Part shown: in pieces, positions 12,472 through 25,860 of the stretch | How positions within the stretch are numbered: position 1 is the first letter of the stretch | Layout: each line of letters opens with the position of its first letter | NCBI GenBank assembly: GCA_963580455.1 | Contig: OY756970.1 | Coordinates: forward strand, 7,688,001 to 7,752,000 | Origin: Euonymus europaeus | Taxonomy: Eukaryota > Streptophyta > Magnoliopsida > Celastrales > Celastraceae | Direction: 5' to 3' | DNA length: 64,000 nt | Position numbers and translations under genes: made by a program | The notes under the pieces: model-generated | Databases searched by the model: none | What the model was told of the DNA's origin: nothing | The model's input: only the letters and a program-made list of their open reading frames with translations

Positions 12472-13129
12472 AAGCTTCCTAGATTATTTCGATGCCAAAA
12501 CCCCAACTTTCTATGACAAATGGACAAAACCGTTTAAAGCTCCCCCATAGAGTGGGTTGAGCAACTTCGGACTATCAAAGTTGCTCGGTGTACAATTTTT
12601 ATTGTTTTTCTATGTCAAATTTTACGAGTATAAGCTTCCTATATTATTTCGATGCCAAAACCCCAACTTTCTATGACAAATGGACAAAACCGTTTAAAGC
12701 TCCTCCATAGAGTGAGTTGAGCAACTTCGGACTATCAAAGTTGCTCGGTGTACACTTTTTATTGTTCTTCTATGTGAGATTTTACGAGTATAAGCTTCCT
12801 AGATTATTTCGATGCCAAAACCCCAACTTTCAATGACAAATGGACAAAACCATTTAAAGCTCCCCTATAGAGTGAGTTGAGCAACTTCGGACTGTCAAAG
12901 TTGTTCGGTGTAAACTTTTTATTGTTCTTCTATGTCAAATTTTACGAGTATAAGCTTCCTAGATTATTTCGATGCCAAAACCCCAACTTTCGATGACAGA
13001 TGGACAAAACGATTTAAAGATCCCCTATAGATTGAGTTGAGCAAATTCGGACTATCAAAGTTGTTCGGTGTAAACATTTTATTGTTCTTCTATGTCAAAT
13101 TTTACGAGTATAAGCTTCCTAGATTATTT

Positions 13130-16100
13130 CCATGAAGAAATCCCAACTTTCGATGACAAATGGACAAAACCGTTTAAATCTCCTCTATAGAGTGAGTTGA
13201 GCAATTTCGGACTATCAAAGTTGCTTGGTGTACACTTTTTATTGTTCTTCTATGTCAAATTTTACGAGTATAAGCTTCCTAGATTATTTCGATACGAAAA
13301 CCCAAACTTTCTATGAGAAATGGAAAAAACCGTTTAAAGCTCTTCCATAGAGCGAGTTGAGCAACTTCGGATTATCAAAGTTGCTCGGTGTACACTTTTT
13401 ATTGTTCTTCTATGTCAAATTTTACGAGTATAAGCTTCCTAGATTATTTCTATGCCAAAACCCCAACTTTCGATGACAAATGGACAAAACCGTTTAAAGC
13501 TCCTCTATAGAGTGAGTTGAGCAACTTCGGACTATCAAAGTTGCTCGGTGTACACTTTTTATTGTTCTTCTATGTCAAATTTTACGAGTATAAGCTTCCT
13601 AGATTATTTCGATGCCAAAACCCCAACTTTCTATGACAAATGGACAAAACCGTTCAAAGCTCCTCCATAGAATGAGTTGAGCAACTTCGGACTATCAATG
13701 TTGCTCGGTGTACAACTTTTATTGTTCTTCTATGTCAAATTTCACGAGCATAAGCTTCCTAGATTATTTCGATGCCAAAACCCCTACTTTCTATGACAAA
13801 TGGACAAAACCGTTTAAAGCTCCTCCATAGAGTGAGTTGAGCAACTTCGGACTATCAAAGTTGCTCGGTGTACACTTTTTATTGTTCTTCTATGTGAAAT
13901 TTTACGAGTATAAGCTTCCTAGATTATTTCGATGCCAAAACCCCAACTTTCTATGACAAATGGACAAAACCGTTCAAAGCTCCTCCATAGAGTGAGTTGA
14001 GCAACTTCGGACTATCAATGTTGCTCGGTGTACAACTTTTATTGTTCTTCTATGTCAAATTTCACGAGCATAAGCTTCCTAGATTATTTCGATGCCAAAA
14101 CCCCAACTTTCTATGACAAATGGACAAAACCGTTTAAAGCTCCTCCATAGAGTGAGTTGAGCAACTTCGGACTATCAAAGTTGCTCGGTGTACACTTTTT
14201 ATTGTTCTTCTATGTCAAATTTTACGAGTATGAGCTTTTTAGATTATTTCGATGCCAAAACCCCAACTATCAATGACAAATGGACAAACCCGTTAAAACC
14301 TACTTCATCTTGAGAGTTGAGCAATTCCGGACCATCAAAGTTGCTCCGTGTACACTTTTTATTGTTCTTCTATGTCAATTTTCACGAGCATAAGCTTCCT
14401 GGATTATTTCGATGCCAAAACCACAACTTTCTATGACAAATTGACAAAACCGTTTAAAGCTCCGCCGTAGAGTGAGTTGAGCAACTTCGGACTATCAAAG
14501 TTGCTCGGTGTACACTTTTTATTGTTCTTCTATGTCAAATTTTACGAGTATAAGCTTCCTATATTATTTCGATGCCAAAACCCCAACTTTCTATGACAAA
14601 TGGACAAAACCGTTTAAAGCTCCTCCATAGAGTAAGTTGAGCAACTTCGGACTATCAAAGTTGAATGGTGTACACTTTTTATTGTTCTTCTATGTCAAAT
14701 TTTACGAGTATAAGCTTCCTAGATTATTTCGATGCCAAAACCCCAACTTTCTATGACAAATGGACAAAACCGTTTAAAGCTCCTCCATAGAGTGAGTTGA
14801 GCAACTTCGGACTATCAAAGTTGCTCGGTGTACACTTTTTATTGTTTTTCTATGTCAAATTTTACGAGTATAAGCTTCCTATATTATTTCGATGCCAAAA
14901 GCCCAACATTTGATAACAAATGGACAAAATCGTTTAAAGCTCCTCCATAGAGTGAGTTGAGCAACTTCGGACTATCAAAGTTGCTCGGTGTACACTTTTT
15001 ATTGTTCTTCTATGTCAAATTTTACGAGTATAAGCTTCCTAGATTATTTCGATGCCAAAACCCCAACTTTCTATGACAAATGGACAAAACCGTTTAAAGC
15101 TCCCCCATAGAGTGGGTTGAGCAACTTCGGACTATCAAAGTTGCTCGGTGTACAATTTTTATTGTTTTTCTATGTCAAATTTTACGAGTATAAGCTTCCT
15201 ATATTATTTCGATGCCAAAACCCCAACTTTCTATGACAAATGGACAAAACCGTTTAAAGCTCCTCCATAGAGTGAGTTGAGCAACTTCGGACTATCAAAG
15301 TTGCTCGGTGTACACTTTTTATTGTTTTTCTATGTCAAATTTTACGAGTATAAGCTTCCTATATTATTTCGATGCCAAAAGCCCAACATTTGATAACAAA
15401 TGGACAAAATCGTTTAAAGCTCCTCCATAGAGTGAGTTGAGCAACTTCGGACTATCAAAGTTGCTCGGTGTACACTTTTTATTGTTCTTTTATGTCAAAT
15501 TTTACGAGTATAAGCTTCCTAGATTATTTCGATGCCAAAACCCCAACTTTCTATGACAAATGGACAAAACCGTTTAAAGCTCCCCCATAGAGTGGGTTGA
15601 GCAACTTCGGACTATCAAAGTTGCTCGGTGTACAATTTTTATTGTTTTTCTATGTCAAATTTTACGAGTATAAGCTTCCTATATTATTTCGATGCCAAAA
15701 CCCCAACTTTCTATGACAAATGGACAAAACCGTTTAAAGCTCCTCCATAGAGTGAGTTGAGCAACTTCGGACTATCAAAGTTGCTCGGTGTACACTTTTT
15801 ATTGTTTTTCTATGTCAAATTTTACGAGTATAAGCTTCCTATATTATTTCGATGCCAAAAGCCCAACATTTGATAACAAATGGACAAAATCGTTTAAAGC
15901 TCCTCCATAGAGTGAGTTGAGCAACTTCGGACTATCAAAGTTGCTCGGTGTACACTTTTTATTGTTCTTCTATGTCAAATTTTACGAGTATAAGCTTCCT
16001 AGATTATTTCGATGCCAAAACCCCAACTTTCTATGACAAATGGACAAAACCGTTTAAAGCTCCCCCATAGAGTGGGTTGAGCAACTTCGGACTATCAAAG

Positions 16101-16649
16101 TTGCTCGGTGTACAATTTTTATTGTTTTTCTATGTCAAATTTTACGAGTATAAGCTTCCTATATTATTTCGATGCCAAAACCCCAACTTTCTATGACAAA
16201 TGGACAAAACCGTTTAAAGCTCCTCCATAGAGTGAGTTGAGCAACTTCGGACTATCAAAGTTGCTCGGTGTACACTTTTTATTGTTCTTCTATGTGAAAT
16301 TTTACGAGTATAAGCTTCCTAGATTATTTCGATGCCAAAACCCCAACTTTCAATGACAAATGGACAAAACCATTTAAAGCTCCCCTATAGAGTGAGTTGA
16401 GCAACTTCGGACTATCAAAGTTGTTCGGTGTAAACTTTTTATTGTTCTTCTATGTGAAATTTTACGAGTATAAGCTTCCTAGATTATTTCGATGCCAAAA
16501 CCCCAACTTTCGATTACAGATGGACAAAACCATTTAAAGATCCCCTATAGATTGAGTTGAGCAAATTCGGACTATCAAAGTTGTTCGGTGTAAACATTTT
16601 ATTGTTCTTCTATGTCAAATTTTACGAGTATAAGCTTCCTAGATTATTT
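13130..16649. repeat. HOR unit 5, 22 monomers (3,520 bp)
   Basis: This is the clearest full HOR: m1-m11, three copies of the m12-m13-m14 trimer (14872-16311), then m21 and m22. Each type is recognisable: m5 has CCCCTACTTTC, m8 has TGAGCTTTTTAG, m10 has AGTAAGTTG and GTTGAATGG, m21 has CCATTTAAAGCTCCCC, and m22 has ATCCCCTATAGATTGAG. It is almost identical to the unit immediately downstream. Confidence 0.92.
14872..16311. repeat. TAG-type trimer m12-m13-m14, three tandem copies (480 bp each)
   Basis: The marker AGCCCAACATTTGATAAC recurs at about 14900, 15380 and 15860, exactly 480 bp apart. Within each trimer, m12 has AAAATCGTTT, m13 has TCCCCCATAGAGTGGG and GTACAATTTTT, and m14 begins CCTATATTATTTC. 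This is a repeat nested inside a higher-order repeat. Confidence 0.93.
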
Positions 16650-19600
16650 CCATGAAGAAATCCCAACTTTCGATGACAAATGGACAAAACCGTTTAAATC
16701 TCCTCTATAGAGTGAGTTGAGCAATTTCGGACTATCAAAGTTGCTTGGTGTACACTTTTTATTGTTCTTCTATGTCAAATTTTACGAGTATAAGCTTCCT
16801 AGATTATTTCGATACGAAAACCCAAACTTTCTATGAGAAATGGAAAAAACCGTTTAAAGCTCTTCCATAGAGCGAGTTGAGCAACTTCGGATTATCAAAG
16901 TTGCTCGGTGTACACTTTTTATTGTTCTTCTATGTCAAATTTTACGAGTATAAGCTTCCTAGATTATTTCTATGCCAAAACCCCAACTTTCGATGACAAA
17001 TGGACAAAACCGTTTAAAGCTCCTCTATAGAGTGAGTTGAGCAACTTCGGACTATCAAAGTTGCTCGGTGTACACTTTTTATTGTTCTTCTATGTCAACT
17101 TTTACGAGTATAAGCTTCCTAGATTATTTCGATGCCAAAACCCCAACTTTCTATGACAAATGGACAAAACCGTTCAAAGCTCCTCCATAGAGTGAGTTGA
17201 GCAACTTCGGACTATCAATGTTGCTCGGTGTACAACTTTTATTGTTCTTCTATGTCAAATTTCACGAGCATAAGCTTCCTAGATTATTTCGATGCCAAAA
17301 CCCCTACTTTCTATGACAAATGGACAAAATCGTTTAAAGCTCCTCCATAGAGTGAGTTGAGCAACTTCGGACTATCAAAGTTGCTCGGTGTACACTTTTT
17401 ATTGTTCTTCTATGTGAAATTTTACGAGTATAAGCTTCCTAGATTATTTCGATGCCAAAACCCCAACTTTCTATGACAAATGGACAAAACCGTTCAAAGC
17501 TCCTCCATAGAGTGAGTTGAGCAACTTCGGACTATCAATGTTGCTCGGTGTACAACTTTTATTGTTCTTCTATGTCAAATTTCACGAGCATAAGCTTCCT
17601 AGATTATTTCGATGCCAAAACCCCAACTTTCTATGACAAATGGACAAAACCGTTTAAAGCTCCTCCATAGAGTGAGTTGAGCAACTTCGGACTATCAAAG
17701 TTGCTCGGTGTACACTTTTTATTGTTCTTCTATGTCAAATTTTACGAGTATGAGCTTTTTAGATTATTTCGATGCCAAAACCCCAACTATCAATGACAAA
17801 TGGACAAACCCGTTAAAACCTACTTCATCTTGAGAGTTGAGCAATTCCGGACCATCAAAGTTGCTCCGTGTACACTTTTTATTGTTCTTCTATGTCAATT
17901 TTCACGAGCATAAGCTTCCTGGATTATTTCGATGCCAAAACCACAACTTTCTATGACAAATTGACAAAACCGTTTAAAGCTCCGCCGTAGAGTGAGTTGA
18001 GCAACTTCGGACTATCAAAGTTGCTCGGTGTACACTTTTTATTGTTCTTCTATGTCAAATTTTACGAGTATAAGCTTCCTATATTATTTCGATGCCAAAA
18101 CCCCAACTTTCTATGACAAATGGACAAAACCGTTTAAAGCTCCTCCATAGAGTAAGTTGAGCAACTTCGGACTATCAAAGTTGAATGGGGTACACTTTTT
18201 ATTGTTCTTCTATGTCAAATTTTACGAGTATAAGCTTCCTAGATTATTTCGATGCCAAAACCCCAACTTTCTATGACAAATGGGCAAAACCGTTTAAAGC
18301 TCCTCCATAGAGTGAGTTGAGCAACTTCGGACTATCAAAGTTGCTCGGTGTACACTTTTTATTGTTTTTCTATGTCAAATTTTACGAGTATAAGCTTCCT
18401 ATATTATTTCGATGCCAAAAGCCCAACATTTGATAACAAATGGACAAAATCGTTTAAAGCTCCTCCATAGAGTGAGTTGAGCAACTTCGGACTATCAAAG
18501 TTGCTCGGTGTACACTTTTTATTGTTCTTCTATGTCAAATTTTACGAGTATAAGCTTCCTAGATTATTTCGATGCCAAAACCCCAACTTTCTATGACAAA
18601 TGGACAAAACCGTTTAAAGCTCCCCCATAGAGTGGGTTGAGCAACTTCGGACTATCAAAGTTGCTCGGTGTACAATTTTTATTGTTTTTCTATGTCAAAT
18701 TTTACGAGTATAAGCTTCCTATATTATTTCGATGCCAAAACCCCAACTTTCTATGACAAATGGACAAAACCGTTTAAAGCTCCTCCATAGAGTGAGTTGA
18801 GCAACTACGGACTATCAAAGTTGCTCGGTGTACACTTTTTATTGTTTTTCTATGTCAAATTTTACGAGTATAAGCTTCCTATATTATTTCGATGCCAAAA
18901 GCCCAACATTTGATAACAAATGGACAAAATCGTTTAAAGCTCCTCCATAGAGTGAGTTGAGCAACTTCGGACTATCAAAGTTGCTCGGTGTACACTTTTT
19001 ATTGTTCTTCTATGTCAAATTTTACGAGTATAAGCTTCCTAGATTATTTCGATGCCAAAACCCCAACTTTCTATGACAAATGGACAAAACCGTTTAAAGC
19101 TCCCCCATAGAGTGGGTTGAGCAACTTCGGACTATCAAAGTTGCTCGGTGTACAATTTTTATTGTTTTTCTATGTCAAATTTTACGAGTATAAGCTTCCT
19201 ATATTATTTCGATGCCAAAACCCCAACTTTCTATGACAAATGGACAAAACCGTTTAAAGCTCCTCCATAGAGTGAGTTGAGCAACTTCGGACTATCAAAG
19301 TTGCTCGGTGTACACTTTTTATTGTTTTTCTATGTCAAATTTTACGAGTATAAGCTTCCTATATTATTTCGATGCCAAAAGCCCAACATTTGATAACAAA
19401 TGGACAAAATCGTTTAAAGCTCCTCCATAGAGTGAGTTGAGCAACTTCGGACTATCAAAGTTGCTCGGTGTACACTTTTTATTGTTCTTCTATGTCAAAT
19501 TTTACGAGTATAATCTTCCTAGATTATTTCGATGCCAAAACCCCAACTTTCTATGACAAATGGACAAAACCGTTTAAAGCTCCCCCATAGAGTGGGTTGA

Positions 19601-20169
19601 GCAACTTCGGACTATCAAAGTTGCTCGGTGTACAATTTTTATTGTTTTTCTATGTCAAATTTTACGAGTATAAGCTTCCTATATTATTTCGATGCCAAAA
19701 CCCCAACTTTCTATGACAAATGGACAAAACCGTTTAAAGCTCCTCCATAGAGTGAGTTGAGCAACTTCGGACTATCAAAGTTGCTCGGTGTACACTTTTT
19801 ATTGTTCTTCTATGTGAAATTTTACGAGTATAAGCTTCCTAGATTATTTCGATGCCAAAACCCCAACTTTCAATGACAAATGGACAAAACCATTTAAAGC
19901 TCCCCTATAGAGTGAGTTGAGCAACTTCGGACTATCAAAGTTGTTCGGTGTAAACTTTTTATTGTTCTTCTATGTGAAATTTTACGAGTATAAGCTTCCT
20001 AGATTATTTCGATGCCAAAACCCCAACTTTCGATGACAGATGGACAAAACCATTTAAAGATCCCCTATAGATTGAGTTGAGCAAATTCGGACTATCAAAG
20101 TTGTTCGGTGTAAACATTTTATTGTTCTTCTATGTCAAATTTTACGAGTATAAGCTTCCTAGATTATTT
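16650..20169. repeat. HOR unit 6, 22 monomers (3,520 bp)
   Basis: It has the same monomer order and length as the preceding unit, with three trimer copies at 18392-19831. By eye I find only about nine substitutions between the two units, such as TATGTCAACTTTT near 17094, TGGGCAAAACC near 18281, GCAACTACGG near 18801 and TAATCTTCC near 19511. That is roughly 99.7% identity and implies a recent duplication. Confidence 0.92.
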
Positions 20170-23100
20170 CCATAAAGAAATCCCAACTTTCGATGACAAA
20201 TGGACAAAACCGTTTAAATCTCCTCTATAGAGTGAGTTGAGCAATTTCGGACTATCAAAGTTGCTTGGTGTACACTTTTTATTGTTCTTCTATGTCAAAT
20301 TTTACGAGTATAAGCTTCCTAGATTATTTCGATACGAAAACCCAAACTTTCTATGAGAAATGGAAAAAACCGTTTAAAGCTCTTCCATAGAGCGAGTTGA
20401 GCAACTTCGGATTATCAAAGTTGCTCGGTGTACACTTTTTATTGTTCTTCTATGTCAAATTTTACGAGTATAAGCTTCCTAGATTATTTATATGCCAAAA
20501 CCCCAACTTTCGATGACAAATGGACAAAACCGTTTAAAGCTCCTCTATAGAGTGAGTTGAGCAACTTCGGACTATCAAAGTTGCTCGGTGTACACTTTTT
20601 ATTGTTCTTCTATGTCAAATTTTACGAGTATAAGCTTCCTAGATTATTTCGATGCCAAAACCCCAACTTTCTATGACAAATGGACAAAACCGTTCAAAGC
20701 TCCTCCATAGAGTGAGTTGAGCAACTTCGGACTATCAATGTTGCTCGGTGTACAACTTTTATTGTTCTTCTATGTCAAATTTCACGAGCATAAGCTTCCT
20801 AGATTATTTCGATGCCAAAACCCCTACTTTCTATGACAAATGGACAAAACCGTTTAAAGCTCCTCCATAGAGTGAGTTGAGCAACTTCGGACTATCAAAG
20901 TTGCTCGGTGTACACTTTTTATTGTTCTTTTATGTGAAATTTTACGAGTATAAGCTTCCTAGATTATTTCGATGCCAAAACCCCAACTTTCTATGACAAA
21001 TGGACAAAACCGTTCAAAGCTCCTCAATAGAGTGAGTTGAGCAACTTCGGACTATCAATGTTGCTCGGTGTACAACTTTTATTGTTCTTCTATGTCAAAT
21101 TTCACGAGCATAAGCTTCCTAGATTATTTCGATGCCAAAACCCCAACTTTCTATGACAAATGGACAAAACCGTTTAAAGCTCCTCCATAGAGTGAGTTGA
21201 GCAACTTCAGACTATCAAAGTTGCTCGGTGTACACTTTTTATTGTTCTTCTATGTCAAATTTTACGAGTATAAGCTTTTTAGATTATTTCGATGCCAAAA
21301 CCCCAACTATCAATGACAAATGGACAAACCCGTTAAAACCTACTTCATCTTGAGAGTTGAGCAATTCCGGACCATCAAAGTTGCTCCGTGTACACTTTTT
21401 ATTGTTCTTCTATGTCAATTTTCACGAGCATAAGCTTCCTGGATTATTTCGATGCCAAAACCACAACTTTCTATGACAAATTGACAAAACCGTTTAAAGC
21501 TCCGCCGTAGAGTGAGTTGAGCAACTTCGGACTATCAAAGTTGCTCGGTGTACACTTTTTATTGTTCTTCTATGTCAAATTTTACGAGTATAAGCTTCCT
21601 ATATTATTTCGATGCCAAAACCCCAACTTTCTATGACAAATGGACAAAACCGTTTAAAGCTCCTCCATAGAGTAAGTTGAGCAACTTCGGACTATCAAAG
21701 TTGAATGGTGTACACTTTTTATTGTTCTTCTATGTCAAATTTTACGAGTATAAGCTTCCTAGATTATTTCGATGCCAAAACCCCAACTTTCTATGACAAA
21801 TGGACAAAACCATTTAAAGCTCCTCCATAGAGTGAGTTGAGCAACTTCGGACTATCAAAGTTGCTCGGTGTACACTTTTTATTGTTTTTCTATGTCAAAT
21901 TTTACGAGTATAAGCTTCCTATATTATTTCGATGCCAAAAGCCCAACATTTGATAACAAATGGACAAAATTGTTTAAAGCTCCTCCATAGAGTGAGTTGA
22001 GCAACTTCGGACTATCAAAGTTGCTCGGTGTACACTTTTTATTGTTCTTCTATGTCAAATTTTACGAGTATAAGCTTCCTAGATTATTTCGATGCCAAAA
22101 CCCCAACTTTCTATGACAAATGGACAAAACCGTTTAAAGCTCCCCCATAGAGTGGGTTGAGCAACTTCGGACTATCAAAGTTGCTCGGTGTACAATTTTT
22201 ATGGTTTTTCTATGTCAAATTTTACGAGTATAAGCTTCCTATATTATTTCGATGCCAAAACCCCAACTTTCTATGACAAATGGACAAAACCGTTTAAAGC
22301 TCCTCCATAGAGTGAGTTGAGCAACTTCGGACTATCAAAGTTGCTCGGTGTACACTTTTTATTGTTTTTCTATGTCAAATTTTACGAGTATAAGCTTCCT
22401 ATATTATTTCGATGCCAAAAGCCCAACATTTGATAACAAATGGACAAAATCGTTTAAAGCTCCTCCATAGAGTGAGTTGAGCAACTTCGGACTATCAAAG
22501 TTGCTCGGTGTACACTTTTTATTGTTCTTCTATGTCAAATTTTACGAGTATAAGCTTCCTAGATTATTTCGATGCCAAAACCCCAACTTTCTATGACAAA
22601 TGGACAAAACCGTTTAAAGCTCCCCCATAGAGTGGGTTGAGCAACTTCGGACTATCAAAGTTGCTCGGTGTACAATTTTTATTGTTTTTCTATGTCAAAT
22701 TTTACGAGTATAAGCTTCCTATATTATTTCGATGCCAAAACCCCAACTTTCTATGACAAATGGACAAAACCGTTTAAAGCTCCTCCATAGAGTGAGTTGA
22801 GCAACTTCGGACTATCAAAGTTGCTCGGTGTACACTTTTTATTGTTCTTCTATGTGAAATTTTACGAGTATAAGCTTCCTAGATTATTTCGATGCCAAAA
22901 CCCCAACTTTCAATGACAAATGGACAAAACCATTTAAAGCTCCCCTATAGAGTGAGTTGAGCAACTTCGGACTATCAAAGTTGTTCGGTGTAAACTTTTT
23001 ATTGTTCTTCTATGTCAAATTTTACGAGTATAAGCTTCCTAGATTATTTCGATGCCAAAACCCCAACTTTCGATGACAGATGGACAAAACCATTTAAAGA

Positions 23101-23209
23101 TCCCCTATAGATTGAGTTGAGCAAATTCGGACTATCAAAGTTGTTCGGTGTAAACATTTTATTGTTCTTCTATGTCAAATTTTACGAGTATAAGCTTCCT
23201 AGATTATTT
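20170..23209. repeat. HOR unit 7, 19 monomers (3,040 bp)
   Basis: This unit equals the two upstream 22-mers minus one 480-bp trimer: m12-m13-m14 occurs only twice (21912-22871). The opening m1 reads CCATAAAGAAATCC, a one-base change from CCATGAAG. Other private changes are AGATTATTTATATGCC near 20481 and ATGGTTTTTC near 22201. Confidence 0.92.
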
Positions 23210-23940
23210 CCATGAAGAAATCCCAACTTTCGATGACAAATGGACAAAACCGTTTAAATCTCCTCTATAGAGTGAGTTGAGCAATTTCGGACTATCAAAG
23301 TTGCTTGGTGTACACTTTTTATTGTTCTTCTATGTCAAATTTTACGAGTATAAGCTTCCTAGATTATTTCGATACGAAAACCCAAACTTTCTATGAGAAA
23401 TGGAAAAAACCGTTTAAAGCTCTTCCATAGAGCGAGTTGAGCAACTTCGGATTATCAAAGTTGCTCGGTGTACACTTTTTATTTTTCTTCTATGTCAAAT
23501 TTTGCGAGTATAAGCTTCCTAGATTATTTCTATGCCAAAACCCCAACTTTCGATGACAAATGGACAAAACCGTTTAAAGCTCCTCTATAGAGTGAGTTGA
23601 GCAACTTCGGACTATCAAAGTTGCTCGGTGTACACTTTTTATTGTTCTTCTATGTCAAATTTTACGAGTATAAGCTTCCTAGATTATTTCGATGCCAAAA
23701 CCCCAACTTTCTATGACAAATGGACAAAACCGTTCAAAGCTCCTCCATAGAGTGAGTTGAGCAACTTCGGACTATCAATGTTGCTCGGTGTACAACTTTT
23801 ATTGTTCTTCTATGTCAAATTTCACGAGCATAAGCTTCCTAGATTATTTCGATGCCAAAACCCCTACTTTCTATGACAAATGGACAAAACCGTTTAAAGC
23901 TCCTCCATAGAGTGAGTTGAGCAACTTCGGACTATCAAAG

Positions 23941-24900
23941 TTGCTCGGTGTACACTTTTTATTGTTCTTCTATGTGAAATTTTACGAGTATAAGCTTCCT
24001 AGATTATTTCGATGCCAAAACCCCAACTTTCTATGACAAATGGACAAAACCGTTCAAAGCTCCTCCATAGAGTGAGTTGAGCAACTTCGGACTATCAATG
24101 TTGCTCGGTGTACAACTTTTATTGTTCTTCTATGTCAAATTTCACGAGCATAAGCTTCCTAGATTATTTCGATGCCAAAACCCCAACTTTCTATGACAAA
24201 TGGACAAAACCGTTTAAAACTCCTCCATAGAGTGAGTTGAGCAACTTCGGACTATCAAAGTTGCTCGGTGTACACTTTTTATTGTTCTTCTATGTCAAAT
24301 TTTACGAGTATAAGCTTTTTAGATTATTTCGATGCCAAAACCCCAACTATCAATGACAAATGGACAAACCCGTTAAAACCTACTTCATCTTGAGAGTTGA
24401 GCAATTCCGGACCATCAAAGTTGCTCGGTGTACACTTTTTATTGTTCTTCTATGTCAATTTTCACGAGCATAAGCTTCCTGGATTATTTCGATGCCAAAA
24501 CCACAACTTTCTATGACAAATTGACAAAACCGTTTAAAGCTCCGCCGTAGAGTGAGTTGAGCAACTTCGGACTATCAAAGTTGCTCGGTGTACACTTTTT
24601 ATTGTTCTTCTATGTCAAATTTTACGAGTATAAGCTTCCTATATTATTTCGATGCCAAAACCCCAACTTTCTATGACAAATGGACAAAACCGTTTAAAGC
24701 TCCTCCATAGAGTAAGTTGAGCAACTTCGGACTATCAAAGTTGAATGGTGTACACTTTTTATTCTTCTTCTATGTCAAATTTTACGAGTATAAGCTTCCT
24801 AGATTATTTCGATGCCAAAACCCCAACTTTCTATGACAAATGGACAAAACCGTTTAAAGCTCCTCCATAGAGTGAGTTGAGCAACTTCGGACTATCAAAG
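23941..24900. repeat. 960-bp duplication, left copy
   Basis: This six-monomer segment is identical, line for line, to the 960 bp that follow. Shared private variants include CGTTTAAAACTCC near 24211 and ATTCTTCTTC near 24761. Identity extends slightly upstream, to about 23866. Confidence 0.93.
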
Positions 24901-25860
24901 TTGCTCGGTGTACACTTTTTATTGTTCTTCTATGTGAAATTTTACGAGTATAAGCTTCCTAGATTATTTCGATGCCAAAACCCCAACTTTCTATGACAAA
25001 TGGACAAAACCGTTCAAAGCTCCTCCATAGAGTGAGTTGAGCAACTTCGGACTATCAATGTTGCTCGGTGTACAACTTTTATTGTTCTTCTATGTCAAAT
25101 TTCACGAGCATAAGCTTCCTAGATTATTTCGATGCCAAAACCCCAACTTTCTATGACAAATGGACAAAACCGTTTAAAACTCCTCCATAGAGTGAGTTGA
25201 GCAACTTCGGACTATCAAAGTTGCTCGGTGTACACTTTTTATTGTTCTTCTATGTCAAATTTTACGAGTATAAGCTTTTTAGATTATTTCGATGCCAAAA
25301 CCCCAACTATCAATGACAAATGGACAAACCCGTTAAAACCTACTTCATCTTGAGAGTTGAGCAATTCCGGACCATCAAAGTTGCTCGGTGTACACTTTTT
25401 ATTGTTCTTCTATGTCAATTTTCACGAGCATAAGCTTCCTGGATTATTTCGATGCCAAAACCACAACTTTCTATGACAAATTGACAAAACCGTTTAAAGC
25501 TCCGCCGTAGAGTGAGTTGAGCAACTTCGGACTATCAAAGTTGCTCGGTGTACACTTTTTATTGTTCTTCTATGTCAAATTTTACGAGTATAAGCTTCCT
25601 ATATTATTTCGATGCCAAAACCCCAACTTTCTATGACAAATGGACAAAACCGTTTAAAGCTCCTCCATAGAGTAAGTTGAGCAACTTCGGACTATCAAAG
25701 TTGAATGGTGTACACTTTTTATTCTTCTTCTATGTCAAATTTTACGAGTATAAGCTTCCTAGATTATTTCGATGCCAAAACCCCAACTTTCTATGACAAA
25801 TGGACAAAACCGTTTAAAGCTCCTCCATAGAGTGAGTTGAGCAACTTCGGACTATCAAAG
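24901..25860. repeat. 960-bp duplication, right copy
   Basis: I found no difference from 23941-24900. Identity stops where the TAG trimer begins (ATTGTTTTTC near 25881). A third, diverged copy of the block begins near 26341 and shares ATTCTTCTTC (near 27161) but has CGTTTAAGGC and GTTGCTCCGTG. Confidence 0.93.

Larger units (their letters stand above)
8491..13129. repeat. Compound HOR unit 4, 29 monomers (4,639 bp)
   Basis: Only one m1 marker opens this interval, which reads as two HOR segments fused. The first ~16 monomers run m1-m10, m12, a consensus-like copy, m13, 14a, 14b and another consensus-like copy. A second segment then restarts at an m6-like monomer (near 11033) and runs through m7, m10-m13, 14a, 14b, a hybrid, m13, m14, m21 and m22. 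One monomer is 159 bp. The missing m1-m5 in the second half points to an unequal exchange in this region. Confidence 0.85.
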
